Positions 45,656-54,157 of a DNA stretch of 64,000 bases are shown here, one piece after another. The DNA is from Bin80 sp965219915 (GTDB taxonomy: Bacteria > Bacteroidota > Rhodothermia > Rhodothermales > Bin80). The notes beneath the pieces are model-generated. The model searched no databases and was not told where the DNA came from. It worked only from the letters and a program-made list of their open reading frames with translations. The translations under genes and the position numbers were made by a program. Location of the stretch: assembly GCA_965219915.1 (NCBI GenBank), contig OZ244794.1, positions 744,001 to 808,000 of the forward strand, read 5' to 3'. Each line of letters opens with the position of its first letter. Position 1 is the first letter of the stretch.

Positions 45656-46047
45656 GGCTAGGCAATTTGCAACCCAATTGAACGAAATTGAACCGACGAT
45701 GGGTTCCCGGACCTGCTGGCACCAAAGCCCGATTGTACCACGATAACCGTGGATACAGATTTAATCTTGGGGGTTGGTGTTTGATTGAAAGGGCTGCGGA
45801 GATCGGTATGCCGAACGCCCCTGCCGTACCATTGTCCTGTACGGGTTAAACCATAACCATCACATTGAATGATTGTTGTTCCTCATCAAATGAGGTCACC
45901 CAGCCGCTGTGCAATAGCAGTCGAAACTACTCGATCAAATTCATAGCCTCTTTGGTTGAACTCCATCGGCAAACAAATGCCGGCGGAACCTAAGAATTGT
46001 TTTACAGTACTTTGCAACATAAAGAACTTTTTGTAGTATACTGTGAC
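45656..46047. other. Intergenic region between divergent genes
   Basis: About 390 bases. It includes a small hairpin (CCACG-ATAAC-CGTGG, 45738-45752) of unclear role. It must hold promoters for the D-threonine aldolase-like gene (minus) and the membrane protein (plus; see candidate at 46011-46042). No ORF is supported. Confidence 0.5.
46011..46042 (+). promoter_or_regulatory. Candidate promoter very close to an ATG
   Basis: TTTG at 46011-46014 (also readable as TTGCAA), about 19-20 bases of spacer and TAGTATACT ending at 46042. The TATACT part fits a sigma70-type -10 better than TAnnTTTG. The ATG at 46048 is only five bases beyond, so transcription from it would give a leaderless or nearly leaderless message. 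Confidence 0.3.
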
Positions 46048-46656
46048 ATGCAAATCGGAAATGGCCCCATATCGCACCGAAGTACTCCTTCAGAAGAACA
46101 GGCGAGTGACCACTTACGCTTCATCCGCGATGTAATGGAGCGATCGGCCTCGTTCACGGCCGTACCGGGGTGGGGGATGTTTGTCGTTGGGATCACCTCA
46201 CTACTGGCGGCCTGGATTGCGGCATTGCAGGCTTCTCCGGAGGGGTGGTTGACCGTTTGGCTAGTTGATGCGGCCATAGCCGTAACGGTTGCGATATTCA
46301 CCTTACGCCGGAAGGCACGTAGGTGTGGTGTTTCGCTGAGCAGTGGACCTGGTCGCAAATACATCCTGACACTTGCCCCATCCATGGTAGCTGGGCTCCT
46401 GCTAACTGTTGCTCTTTGGCGCGCAGGTAACCTGGATGTACTTCCGACGATGTGGCTTCTGCTTTACGGTGTGGGTACAATAACAGGTGGTGCGAGCAGT
46501 GTGCGCACTATTCCGTTCCTGGGAATCTGCTTTATGGTGCTGGGGGTCGTATCCCTGTTCGTTCCTCATGTATGGATGGACGTATTACTCGCTCTCGGTT
46601 TCGGGGGGCTGCATATTGGATTTGGTCTGTATATCGCACGTAGATATGGAGGGTAG
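46048..46656 (+). CDS. Hypothetical polytopic membrane protein
   Basis: A 202-residue protein from the ATG at 46048, with about six hydrophobic helices (WGMFVVGITSLLAAWIAAL, VDAAIAVTVAIFTL, LAPSMVAGLLLTVALW, MWLLLYGVGTITGGASS, LGICFMVLGVVSLFV). The soluble N-terminus has SEEQASDHLRFIRDVMERS, a helix often found in membrane proteins that are paired with a small winged-helix gene. The next gene starts inside its last codons, so the two are translationally coupled. Role unknown. Confidence 0.75.
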   Translation: MQIGNGPISHRSTPSEEQASDHLRFIRDVMERSASFTAVPGWGMFVVGITSLLAAWIAALQASPEGWLTVWLVDAAIAVTVAIFTLRRKARRCGVSLSSGPGRKYILTLAPSMVAGLLLTVALWRAGNLDVLPTMWLLLYGVGTITGGASSVRTIPFLGICFMVLGVVSLFVPHVWMDVLLALGFGGLHIGFGLYIARRYGG

Positions 46657-46987
46657 AATTTCCTTCGGTTCAATGAAAGTGCTGAGGCAAAATCTGGATC
46701 CATTGATTCATGCCCGTGTTCGTCTGGGGATCGTAAGTGCATTGGCGGCCGGTGAAACACTCAGTTTCAGGGATCTGAAAACACTCTTGAAAACCTCGGA
46801 CGGAAATCTGAGTCGGCACGCACGAAAACTGGAGAAGGCGGGTTATGTCGAGTGCATAAAATCTTTTCAAAACCGTATTCCTCTCACGGAATACAGGCTG
46901 ACATCCAAAGGGGGCGCAGCACTTTCGGCCTATGTGGAGCAGATGGAACGCATGTTAAAAATGGCACGTGCTGTAACCCCCGATTAA
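46646..46987 (+). CDS. Winged helix-turn-helix transcriptional regulator
   Basis: Small DNA-binding protein of 113 residues. The winged helix is clear: HARVRLGIVSALAAGETLSFRDL, then KTSDGNLSRHARKLEKAGYVE as the recognition helix, and TEYRLTSKGGAALSAYVEQ as wing and last helix (segments quoted in parts: LIHARVRLGIVSALAAGE, GNLSRHARKLEKAGYVE). It resembles MarR/PadR-like HTH_27 proteins. The ATG at 46646 overlaps the membrane-protein gene by 11 bases; an ATG at 46673 is also possible. Together they look like a sensor-regulator pair that may autoregulate. Confidence 0.82.
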   Translation: MEGRISFGSMKVLRQNLDPLIHARVRLGIVSALAAGETLSFRDLKTLLKTSDGNLSRHARKLEKAGYVECIKSFQNRIPLTEYRLTSKGGAALSAYVEQMERMLKMARAVTPD

Positions 46988-47158
46988 AATGACTACGTGT
47001 GTTTGCAGGATTTCAGTTGTGGCATTCTTTTTACTGCGGGAGGTTCATCCAGACGGGTGCAAGTATCCGGTGTGGTTGAAGCGGAGTGGATGGGAGATGA
47101 AGGTGCACCATTTCCTCAGCGGACGGCGGCACCATCGCACCATTAGTATGAGGCATAA

Positions 47159-47839
47159 ATGAGTAATTCATTGCATGTTGCCATTATCATGGATGGCAAT
47201 GGTCGTTGGGCACGGGAGCGCGGACTGCCACGCACAGCCGGACATCATGCAGGTGTCAAGTCACTGCGTGAGGTCGTAGAGGCGGCTGTCCAACGGCACA
47301 TACACACACTTACCCTGTACGCTTTTTCCTCGAACAACTGGCGGCGTCCGACAAGCGAGGTAACAGCTCTTATGCGTATTCTGGCAGCTCAGTTGCCTGT
47401 GCAGACGGCTAGGTGTATCCGGCAAAATATTCGGCTCAGCATCATTGGCAGACGTGACCGTTTGCCGGAGACTGTCCTAGAGGCGATTCTGCACGCAGAA
47501 GCTCGCACAGAGAGAGGAACAGGACTTCATTTGCGTCTGGCACTTGATTATTCAGCGCGTGATGCACTGGTGCGGGCAGCGCGTTATATTGGGAGTAATG
47601 GAAACGGTGATTTTACACATGCTCTCACCCATGCCTACAATGCCACATGTCCAGTACCGGATGTAGACCTTCTCATACGAACAGGTGGAGAACAGCGCCT
47701 AAGCGACTTCCTGCTTTGGGAATGTGCCTATGCCGAGTTCTACTTTACTCAAGATTACTGGCCGGATTTTGGCGGCGAACAACTGGATGCTGCGCTTGCG
47801 GCATTTGAGCGGCGCCAGAGACGCTTTGGTACAGTGTAG
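47159..47839 (+). CDS. uppS: Undecaprenyl diphosphate synthase
   Basis: cis-Prenyltransferase that makes the C55 lipid carrier for peptidoglycan and surface polysaccharides. 226 residues. IIMDGNGRWARERG holds the catalytic Asp and the phosphate-binding residues; YAFSSNNWRRP, RLSIIGRRDRLPE, LALDYSARDALV and LIRTGGEQRLSDFLLWECAYAE are in family order. The last segment is usually spelled RTGGExRLSNFLLWQxAYxE, so it is close to consensus. Followed after 43 bases by a DUF4389 gene. Confidence 0.95.
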   Translation: MSNSLHVAIIMDGNGRWARERGLPRTAGHHAGVKSLREVVEAAVQRHIHTLTLYAFSSNNWRRPTSEVTALMRILAAQLPVQTARCIRQNIRLSIIGRRDRLPETVLEAILHAEARTERGTGLHLRLALDYSARDALVRAARYIGSNGNGDFTHALTHAYNATCPVPDVDLLIRTGGEQRLSDFLLWECAYAEFYFTQDYWPDFGGEQLDAALAAFERRQRRFGTV

Positions 47840-47882
47840 GGTGAGGCGAACCTGCAACTAACAATCCATCAACCTACAGCCC

Positions 47883-48461
47883 ATGGACGATTTTCAGTAT
47901 CCAGCACGTCTGGAAATACCTTATCGCGAGAAACAAAGCCGGATAAGCGCGTTTTTTCGCCTACTCCTAGCACTGCCTGCGTTGTTAGTTGCGTCCCTTC
48001 TGGGGGCCTTGACATCCATAACTCATTTACTGGCTGGCGTCTGGATTGTGATTCTCGGGTTTTATCCCAAATGGTTGTTTGACATCAACCTGCTGTCATG
48101 TCGGTTGCAATTCAAAACGGTTGCTTACCTGTACCTCCTGATTGATGAGTATCCGCTCTCCGACCACAGTAATGAAATCAGCATTGAGGTTGATTATCCA
48201 GACCCGGACATGGATTTGGCTCGTCTGATGCCGCTTGTGAAATGGATACTTGTAATTCCGCACTTGATTGTGGCCTCGCTCTTGTATGGATTGTATTGGT
48301 TCATTGCCCCCATAGCCTGGTTACTGGTCCTGTTTTTGGGGTACTATCCGCGCGCGTTATTTGATTTCAGTACGGGTGTGTTACGGTGGTTATTGCGTAT
48401 ACACGCCTATGCAAGTATGTTGGCGACCGATGTTTATCCACCGTTTGCACTTAGGCCGTAA
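47883..48461 (+). CDS. DUF4389 membrane protein
   Basis: Inner-membrane protein of 192 residues with paired hydrophobic hairpins. The repeated plan (LLALPALLVASLLGALTS ... ILGFYPKWLFDI; LVIPHLIVASLLYGLYW ... FLGYYPRALFDFSTGVLRW) shows an internal duplication typical of DUF4389. PHLIV and YPRxLFDF are recurring family motifs. Function unknown. It sits 43 bases after uppS and may be in the same transcript. Confidence 0.85.
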   Translation: MDDFQYPARLEIPYREKQSRISAFFRLLLALPALLVASLLGALTSITHLLAGVWIVILGFYPKWLFDINLLSCRLQFKTVAYLYLLIDEYPLSDHSNEISIEVDYPDPDMDLARLMPLVKWILVIPHLIVASLLYGLYWFIAPIAWLLVLFLGYYPRALFDFSTGVLRWLLRIHAYASMLATDVYPPFALRP

Positions 48462-48818
48462 CATTTGTGCAGTACCGCAAAAGTAAATTTTGGCTGACCG
48501 GCATACACGATCCAAACGAAAGCTCAAGTTTAAAGTATGTGGGCGTTACGCGAGGAGAGGCTTCCATGCGCGCCACGAGAGGAGTTATTGAATTGGGCAG
48601 ATAGATGGGTCGTTTCGCCAGCCATTTTATGCACGTCCGGCACGATATGTACCTAACCGGTGCGCGGTAGGCCATATACTGTGTGTTGCAAAAATCGGGA
48701 AGGTATATGTTTGGTAAGGGGCAACTGTATGATGGAGGAATGTCCCAATGACAGGTGAAGTAAATTTGCGGATAGCTGCACAAGGCAGTAGATTAACCAA
48801 ATATCCCCAATTGTTTGC
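48462..48818. other. Intergenic region without a supported gene
   Basis: About 360 bases. A minus-strand open frame covers much of it, but its composition (Cys/Pro/Tyr-rich, no hydrophobic core) does not look like a protein. No RNA gene or repeat is evident. Confidence 0.45.
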
Positions 48819-49331
48819 ATGCACAGAACAGTACTTCTATTCCGTCATGGCAAATCGGACTGGAACGCAAGCTACGGTCGCGACCACGACCGTCCGCTGA
48901 ATACTCGCGGAAAGCGAGCCTCTCGCGCCATGGGGCATTGGCTTGCAATCACAGGTCCTTTGCCCGAACTCATTCTTTGCTCTACCGCAGTTCGTGCCCG
49001 TGCCACATGTGACCTCGCACGAAAAGCAGGCGCATGGACGGCCAATGTGCAATATGAGCGCGAACTCTATCACGCTGCGCCGGAAGTTCTGCTACATTAT
49101 TTACAAGAGGTTTCGGACGTCATCCAGACCGTCATGCTGGTTGGACACCAGCCCACATGGTCAATGACCGCAACACTGCTATCTGGTCATCCGATAGACC
49201 GCTTTCCGACTGCGTCAATGGCGCGTGTTGATCTTTTGGTCGACAGTTGGGCACGTACCATGCCTGGCGCGGGTAAACTGATCTGGCATCAGTTGCCCAA
49301 GCGGTTACCGGATCACTACTACAGCGATTGA
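48819..49331 (+). CDS. Histidine phosphatase family protein (SixA-like)
   Basis: Phosphohistidine phosphatase-type enzyme, 170 residues. The catalytic motif is LLFRHGKSDWN (H10), followed by DRPLNTRGKRASRAMG, STAVRARATCD and MLVGHQPTWS with the second His. The short length and the HGKS form (in place of RHGE) match SixA and related small phosphatases. Target unknown. Convergent with the DASS permease gene. Confidence 0.9.
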   Translation: MHRTVLLFRHGKSDWNASYGRDHDRPLNTRGKRASRAMGHWLAITGPLPELILCSTAVRARATCDLARKAGAWTANVQYERELYHAAPEVLLHYLQEVSDVIQTVMLVGHQPTWSMTATLLSGHPIDRFPTASMARVDLLVDSWARTMPGAGKLIWHQLPKRLPDHYYSD

Positions 49332-49363
49332 ACCGTGACAAAGATGCAGCAGGATATAAGGTA

Positions 49364-51745
49364 TCATAGCGGCCAGACCACGGGTAAAAAGAAGACAACG
49401 AGGAGTAGCAGCAGGACGAACAGAGGTGCTCCAGTGTATGTGTAGTCGGTCACTTTGTACCCCCCTACACTCATAACAAGGAGATTCACAGGGTGACCGA
49501 AGGGGGTTAGGAACGCGCATGATGAGCCTACAGCCACAACCATGAGAAGTGCTTGAGCTGAAAAATCCAGCTCCAATGCAGTACTCAGTGCGATTGGGGC
49601 CACGAGGACTGCTACGGCCGAAGTAGGTATGAATTGCGCGGCGAAGGCGCAGAGGAGAAAGAGACTTCCGATCAGGAACCGGGGGCCAGCCTCCGCAGCT
49701 CGCCCGATTACCTCGCGTGCCAGGAGTTCAGCGGCGCCAGATTCCTCCATTGCCAGTCCAAGTGCCAACATGCCACTAAGCAGGACAACGACACGCCACT
49801 CGATGAGTTTGTACACTTCTTTCCCCTTCAGGCAACCAGTGAACACCATCAGGAGCGCTCCGAGAAGTGCAGCGATGTACACCGGTAGGAGGTTGAACGA
49901 AGCACAGAGGATGACCCCAAGCATGATTGCTCCTGCGACTGGGGCACGGCGCGTTCGGAATACTTCGCTGAGCTCGGCCGTGAGTACCAGAAAGCGCCTG
50001 TCTTTCCCCAGTAACTGAATCTTCTCCCTCCGGCCGTAGACCAAGAGAGCATCTCCGAACTGCAGTGGAGTTTCGCTGAGATGGATATCGGAGTGAATAG
50101 TCTCGCCACCACGCCAGATCGCGAGGGTGCTCAGGCCATAAGAATCCCGAAAGAAGATCTCGCTCAGCGACCTGCCCACGATATTCCTTGAAGTGGGGGC
50201 GAGTGTGACCTCAGCAAACCCTGCCTCTTCAGAATCTAATTCCGTTACCATGGAAGGGCCATCAGTTTCAAGGGTCTGGAGGGATTGGAGCGCCTGAAAC
50301 ACTGCGTAGGACTCTGGGCCTCCTTGCACGATGAGCCGATCCCCAGATCTTAGTACGTCCGATGCACCCGGAAGGAAGAGATTCTCACCGTCAGATTCAC
50401 CGCTGCGCTGGATCTCAAGGACCGTAAGGCCGAAAGCATAGCCAAGACGGGTAGAGGCTAATGTGCGTCCGTCCAATCCAGAACCATCAGGTATTTCGAG
50501 TTGTGTCAGGCAGCGGTGGAGATCGTACTTTTGCATCGCGGCATCAAAGTCCAGCCAGGTAATTGCGGCGAACTCATCTGCAAAGGGGAGTTGCTCCAGC
50601 CATTCCTGGCGTCCCAGCAAGAGCAGGGTGTCCCCTGCTTTCAGCCGAATGTCCTGGAGAGACGTACTGCGGGTCTTTTCTCCGCGCTTGATGGCCACGA
50701 TTTGGGCCTGGAAGCGAATGCGGAAATCCAACTCGCGCACGGTACTTCCGGCGATGATCGAAGTGGATGCGATTTTTATCTGCACGAAGGTGGCGGTCTC
50801 CTTGACCAATAGCCGTTGGAGGTCTACCGGCTCCTCCTGGCTCTCGAGTTGTCCCCACGACCGCAAATCATTCATCGCTTCAGGGGAGCCTTTGAAGACG
50901 AGCGTATCTTCGGTCTGCAGCACAAACTCCGGGCTCGGGGCCCGAAGGAGATTGCCATTCCGCTGGACAGCGAGTAAATTGACTCCTAAGGCACGTCCGA
51001 GTTGCGCCTGCACGAGGGTCCGGCCATTAAGAGCCGAGAACTTTTGTATTCGCAAACAGAAGATCGCGTCGTCCAAAGCATAGCGGTCCCGCAGGTCAAC
51101 CTCTGCCACCGATCGGTCGCTATTGGAGCGTCGGTCCGGAAGGAAATGACGCCCAACGAAGATCATGTACAGGACACCCAAGACAAGTGCAGCCGCGCCC
51201 ACCGGAGTGAAGGAGAAGAGCCCGAATTCGCCCTGACCTGAGCGTTCAAGAATGGTTGAAAGGAGGATATTTGGGCCGGTCCCAATGAGTGTGGTCATTC
51301 CTCCCAAGAGCGCGGCAAAGGCGAGCGGGATCAGGAGTCTGGAAGGGCGTAACCCGAGGCGACGGGAGATGTCAAGCACTACTGGCAGCAGAAGCGCGGT
51401 GGCCGCAATATTGTTCATGACGCCGGACATAAGCCCGGCAGTGAGCATCATGACTGCGGTAAGACGCGCCGGGGAAGTTCCGGCAAAGCGCATCACCTGG
51501 GCACCGAGGAGGTTTGCGATGCCCGTGCGGTACAATCCTCCACTTAGCACGAGTACAGCTGCAATGGTAACGACGGCTGGATTCGCAAATCCTTCAAGAG
51601 CACGTGACATAGGGATGACGCCACTGATGGCCAGTGCAAGCAGGACGATGAGCGCCACGCCGTCGTAGCGCACCCATTCTGTAACGAAAAGGACAATTGC
51701 GACCAGGACGATCGCGAGAACGATAATGATATCGGCACTTAGCAT
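49364..51745 (-). CDS. SLC13/DASS family permease with four RCK_C (TrkA-C) domains
   Basis: Inner-membrane anion:cation symporter-like protein, 793 residues. The transmembrane part is in two blocks (about 1-200 and 590-793), with MSGVMNNIAATALLLPVV and the matching FIPTSAVAVLVAPIAL hairpin-type motifs. Between them are four TrkA-C-like regulatory domains: about 225-295 (LNGRTLVQAQLGRALGV), 310-385 (IIAGSTVRELDFRIRF), 405-490 (LDGRTLASTRLGYAFGL) and 505-580 (IVGRSLSEIFFRDSYGL), each ending with a gDxLLVxG-type strand. Bacterial relatives generally carry two, so the block seems duplicated. Substrate may be sulfate, dicarboxylate or another anion; unknown. Confidence 0.88.
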   Translation of the reverse strand: MLSADIIIVLAIVLVAIVLFVTEWVRYDGVALIVLLALAISGVIPMSRALEGFANPAVVTIAAVLVLSGGLYRTGIANLLGAQVMRFAGTSPARLTAVMMLTAGLMSGVMNNIAATALLLPVVLDISRRLGLRPSRLLIPLAFAALLGGMTTLIGTGPNILLSTILERSGQGEFGLFSFTPVGAAALVLGVLYMIFVGRHFLPDRRSNSDRSVAEVDLRDRYALDDAIFCLRIQKFSALNGRTLVQAQLGRALGVNLLAVQRNGNLLRAPSPEFVLQTEDTLVFKGSPEAMNDLRSWGQLESQEEPVDLQRLLVKETATFVQIKIASTSIIAGSTVRELDFRIRFQAQIVAIKRGEKTRSTSLQDIRLKAGDTLLLLGRQEWLEQLPFADEFAAITWLDFDAAMQKYDLHRCLTQLEIPDGSGLDGRTLASTRLGYAFGLTVLEIQRSGESDGENLFLPGASDVLRSGDRLIVQGGPESYAVFQALQSLQTLETDGPSMVTELDSEEAGFAEVTLAPTSRNIVGRSLSEIFFRDSYGLSTLAIWRGGETIHSDIHLSETPLQFGDALLVYGRREKIQLLGKDRRFLVLTAELSEVFRTRRAPVAGAIMLGVILCASFNLLPVYIAALLGALLMVFTGCLKGKEVYKLIEWRVVVLLSGMLALGLAMEESGAAELLAREVIGRAAEAGPRFLIGSLFLLCAFAAQFIPTSAVAVLVAPIALSTALELDFSAQALLMVVAVGSSCAFLTPFGHPVNLLVMSVGGYKVTDYTYTGAPLFVLLLLLVVFFLPVVWPL

Positions 51746-52287
51746 ATCGTCCCGGGGTTTAAGTTCAACCAGTCAGCCCCCGGGTAGTGGGGGCAACCAA
51801 AACGAAGGCGTTGATCCCCAATTTGCGTGAACCAGTGGCTTTTCCACATCATGATCGACGCATATCCAGACGGGCACGTATGTTGGTTCAAACGGGGCAG
51901 GCTGACTTGCAAATGTACTTGCATAGGGTTATAAGTGCGTTTTCTCTATACCAATGCCAGGACCTGGATTATGCGGGAAGTGGCTCATTATTGCAGGGCA
52001 AACATAAATCGGCATGTTCGTGCTGTTTGTGCGCCCCGGCCAGCCAGGCGTCAATGGCAGGTCTGGGAAGGTATTGCCTAGGTGCCTCCATTTCAGGATC
52101 ACGTCCGATTTAACCTGTTGTCGTGTCATTACGCTTATCATAGGCAAAACAGGCACCGTGCTCCTCTCCTCCCGGCTGAATCTCCAAGTCTGCACAGTGA
52201 TAGGACCTGCATTGAGAGCGGGTTCAAAGCTCGCAGAATTTACGAAAAGTAGCCACTATCCTCGGAATACTTTTCAATCGCGGAGCT
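51746..52287. other. Intergenic region
   Basis: About 540 bases upstream of the permease gene (which is read away from it). I see no protein-like frame, RNA gene or notable repeat in it. Two small plus-strand frames lie immediately beyond it (52288-52559). Confidence 0.45.
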
Positions 52288-52449
52288 GTGATCGTTGACG
52301 GCAGCGGCAGGAAACGGAAATATGCCGCGGCCAAGCGGCTCAGCAGTATTTATTACAAGGTGCGACGTAACCGTGACGGGGCTGTCGCCTTAGAGGCTTT
52401 TGAAGAAGTCGTTAATCTTTTGGATGCTGTTAAAAATCACGAATTCTAA
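52288..52449 (+). CDS. Possible 53-residue basic protein
   Basis: Small open frame from a GTG at 52288. It is Lys/Arg-rich at first (GSGRKRKYAAAKRLSSIYYK, VRRNRDG), then an amphipathic acidic helix (AVALEAFEEVVNLLDAVKN). This is protein-like composition in a region otherwise empty. No ATG start and no recognised family. Its stop overlaps an ATG (TAATG at 52447-52451), and another small frame follows. Confidence 0.35.
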   Translation: MIVDGSGRKRKYAAAKRLSSIYYKVRRNRDGAVALEAFEEVVNLLDAVKNHEF

Positions 52450-52490
52450 TGGCCTATCTTTGCGGCTTCAAATGCAAAGGGAGGCTTTCT

Positions 52491-52559
52491 ATGATTCAAA
52501 ATCAATTGGAGTCTGTTCAGTCAACTATTGGAGAAGTTGTTGAAAGCTTGGTGAGATAA
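52491..52559 (+). CDS. Possible 22-residue peptide with a good ribosome-binding site
   Basis: ATG at 52491 is preceded by GGGAGG (52479-52484) with a six-base spacer, one of the best Shine-Dalgarno sequences in the window. The product (MIQNQLESVQSTIGEVVESL, then VR) is a single amphipathic helix. It can also be read as the C-terminal part of a 36-residue frame beginning at 52449. The end overlaps the convergent propeller gene by 35 bases. Unknown; might be a small regulatory peptide or chance. Confidence 0.3.
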   Translation: MIQNQLESVQSTIGEVVESLVR

Positions 52560-53568
52560 ACCTATAAACTTCTAGGGCTGGGTTGGGTGACTCACCACGG
52601 CCGTCAAAGTCGGCGTAAACCATAGAGTAAACAACTCCATTTGCTCCGTGAAGGAATAGCGTATTCAGGCCGAGCTCCTCAGCAATCAGCACACCGTCCT
52701 TGGTGAAAACCTGATATCCGGTTCCTTTATCACGATCGATATACTGAACCAAAATGGTCTCGTCAGTAAGCTCGAAAAGACTCACTATGGTCGTACCCCG
52801 ATGGTCCTTCATGGCTTCAAAAACTTGCCAAGCATCAGCCGGAATATCTTTGTTGGGTGAACTGAACCATGAATTACGCTTGGAGATTCTATCTACCTCC
52901 GTGCCGTTCGGGTCTAATTTCAGTACATCAAGAGTGCCGGCTGAAGCGTAGAAGATGTGCGTTCCATCAGCGATTAGGCCACCCTGACCAAAGCGATGTT
53001 CGTAGTTGGGAAATTCAACCGACGGCAAGGGGAACTCCGCAAGCACTTTTCCAGCGGAGTTCATGTGTGTCAACATTCTCTTTGTCGGAGGCCCACCACC
53101 CACACCATACATCATCCCTTTCGGATCAACGTCAAAGAATTTAGGGCTGTTGAAACTACGATCAGAACGTCCCAAGCATACTCCTTCAGACGTGAATTGG
53201 TAGCCCCAATAGCCTGGTGAACTGCTTTTGACGAAGATGAATTCATCATTCCCAAACATAGCAGCCCTAGGGCTGAAAGGAAACGCCGGGTGACAAGTTG
53301 AAGGATGCAGCGAAGCTAGCAGTGTACCGGTTGAGTCAAACAGTAAGGTCTGCTTTCCAATCTTGTCGGTTATGAGCAACCGACCATTTGAATCAACATC
53401 AACCTGCTCAATAAAACCTATTAGAAGCGTATCTGGAACATCAAACTTGATCGTGCCAATTCTCTCAAAATGCCTGAACTGAAGAGCTGGTCTTTCCTGT
53501 GCATATGTGTCTGGTGTGAAGTAGGCAATTAAGAGAATCGTGATAATGGCGAGCGTTTTGCGGTTCAT
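52525..53568 (-). CDS. 6-bladed beta-propeller-like secreted protein
   Basis: Exported protein of 347 residues with a Sec signal (LAIITILLIAYFTPDTYAQ). Blade motifs recur: VDVDSNGRLLITDKIGK, LLFDSTGTLLASL, MMYGVGGGPPTKRML and NPNGTEVDRI-like KLDPNGTEVDRI. It resembles the protein encoded at 33055-34155 in length, in the STCHP/VCYP region and in strand spacing, but carries an ordinary signal peptide. Function unknown. The upstream region (53569-54412) is long. Confidence 0.72.
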   Translation of the reverse strand: MNRKTLAIITILLIAYFTPDTYAQERPALQFRHFERIGTIKFDVPDTLLIGFIEQVDVDSNGRLLITDKIGKQTLLFDSTGTLLASLHPSTCHPAFPFSPRAAMFGNDEFIFVKSSSPGYWGYQFTSEGVCLGRSDRSFNSPKFFDVDPKGMMYGVGGGPPTKRMLTHMNSAGKVLAEFPLPSVEFPNYEHRFGQGGLIADGTHIFYASAGTLDVLKLDPNGTEVDRISKRNSWFSSPNKDIPADAWQVFEAMKDHRGTTIVSLFELTDETILVQYIDRDKGTGYQVFTKDGVLIAEELGLNTLFLHGANGVVYSMVYADFDGRGESPNPALEVYRFISPSFQQLLQ

Positions 53569-53756
53569 TTCGCGAAGGTTAGCTTGATTTATAATTATGC
53601 TGGGTTCAGTCAGATGAGACCATTCTCCACACTCAGCACATGCGGGAGTCTACCCATTGCAGTAACCTCTCTCCATTTTGGAACAGGTGGCTTCCCAATC
53701 CCATGCACTTTCGTCATTACCGCCTTTACAACGGGATCGGTAACAATCCATTCGAA

Positions 53757-53951
53757 TTACCATTTGACTGTTTTCCATATACACCCAGCGCTTGCGAATA
53801 TGGAACCTCCAACTCGCGGTATCCTCTTGTCCAGCGTCCGTAGGTTGAACACTGGCAGAGGAATAAGGACGCTTATGAGTATAGCAACTACCACGAGCAC
53901 AATTAAACGATTTTGAGGAGGAGAAAGCAGACATCGTTTTACGGGGTCAAG
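53757..53951 (-). pseudogene. Possible frame-broken short membrane protein
   Basis: On the minus strand a 64-codon open frame lacks an ATG but encodes a convincing membrane helix, RLIVLVVVAILISVLIPLPV, then FNLRTLDKRIPRVGG. An ATG at 53934 lies in another frame and encodes MSAFSSSKS just before, so one base shift would join them into a typical short membrane or pilin-like start. This could be a decayed gene or a sequencing error. A GTG within the helix is the only in-frame start. Confidence 0.25.
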
Positions 53952-54128
53952 TTAGGGATCCTTCGCCATTTTGTGAAAAGCTGATTTTTTACATTCCGGG
54001 AATTAGGTCTACCTGAGGTATTATCTGAACAGGGATACGAAAGCTCGAATTGATGTTTGGGAAGCGCTATCTCCAACGACACGGTAGACAGACCTCGCAA
54101 TAGCAAGAAGGGCAGATCTATAATTTCA

Positions 54129-54157
54129 CAACAATTTTGTTGACAACAATTTTGTTG
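54129..54157. repeat. Tandem 14-bp palindromes (possible operator)
   Basis: CAACAATTTTGTTG occurs twice in a row (54129-54142 and 54144-54157), with one A between. Each copy is an inverted repeat (CAACAA/TTGTTG around TT), and the outer flanks CA and TG extend the whole to a larger near-symmetric array. It lies 255 bases before the DUF4097 gene. A dimeric regulator binding cooperatively to both sites is one reading; a stable hairpin is another. Confidence 0.5.

Noticed and set aside
46988..47158. Possible structured RNA or riboswitch before uppS
   Set aside because: There is a short GGTGCACC palindrome and GC-rich sequence, but no extended set of paired stems or conserved riboswitch core that I could identify.
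48451..48783. Minus-strand 110-codon frame in the gap before the histidine phosphatase
   Set aside because: Cys-, Pro- and Tyr-rich with no fold-like pattern, and its end runs into the DUF4389 coding sequence.
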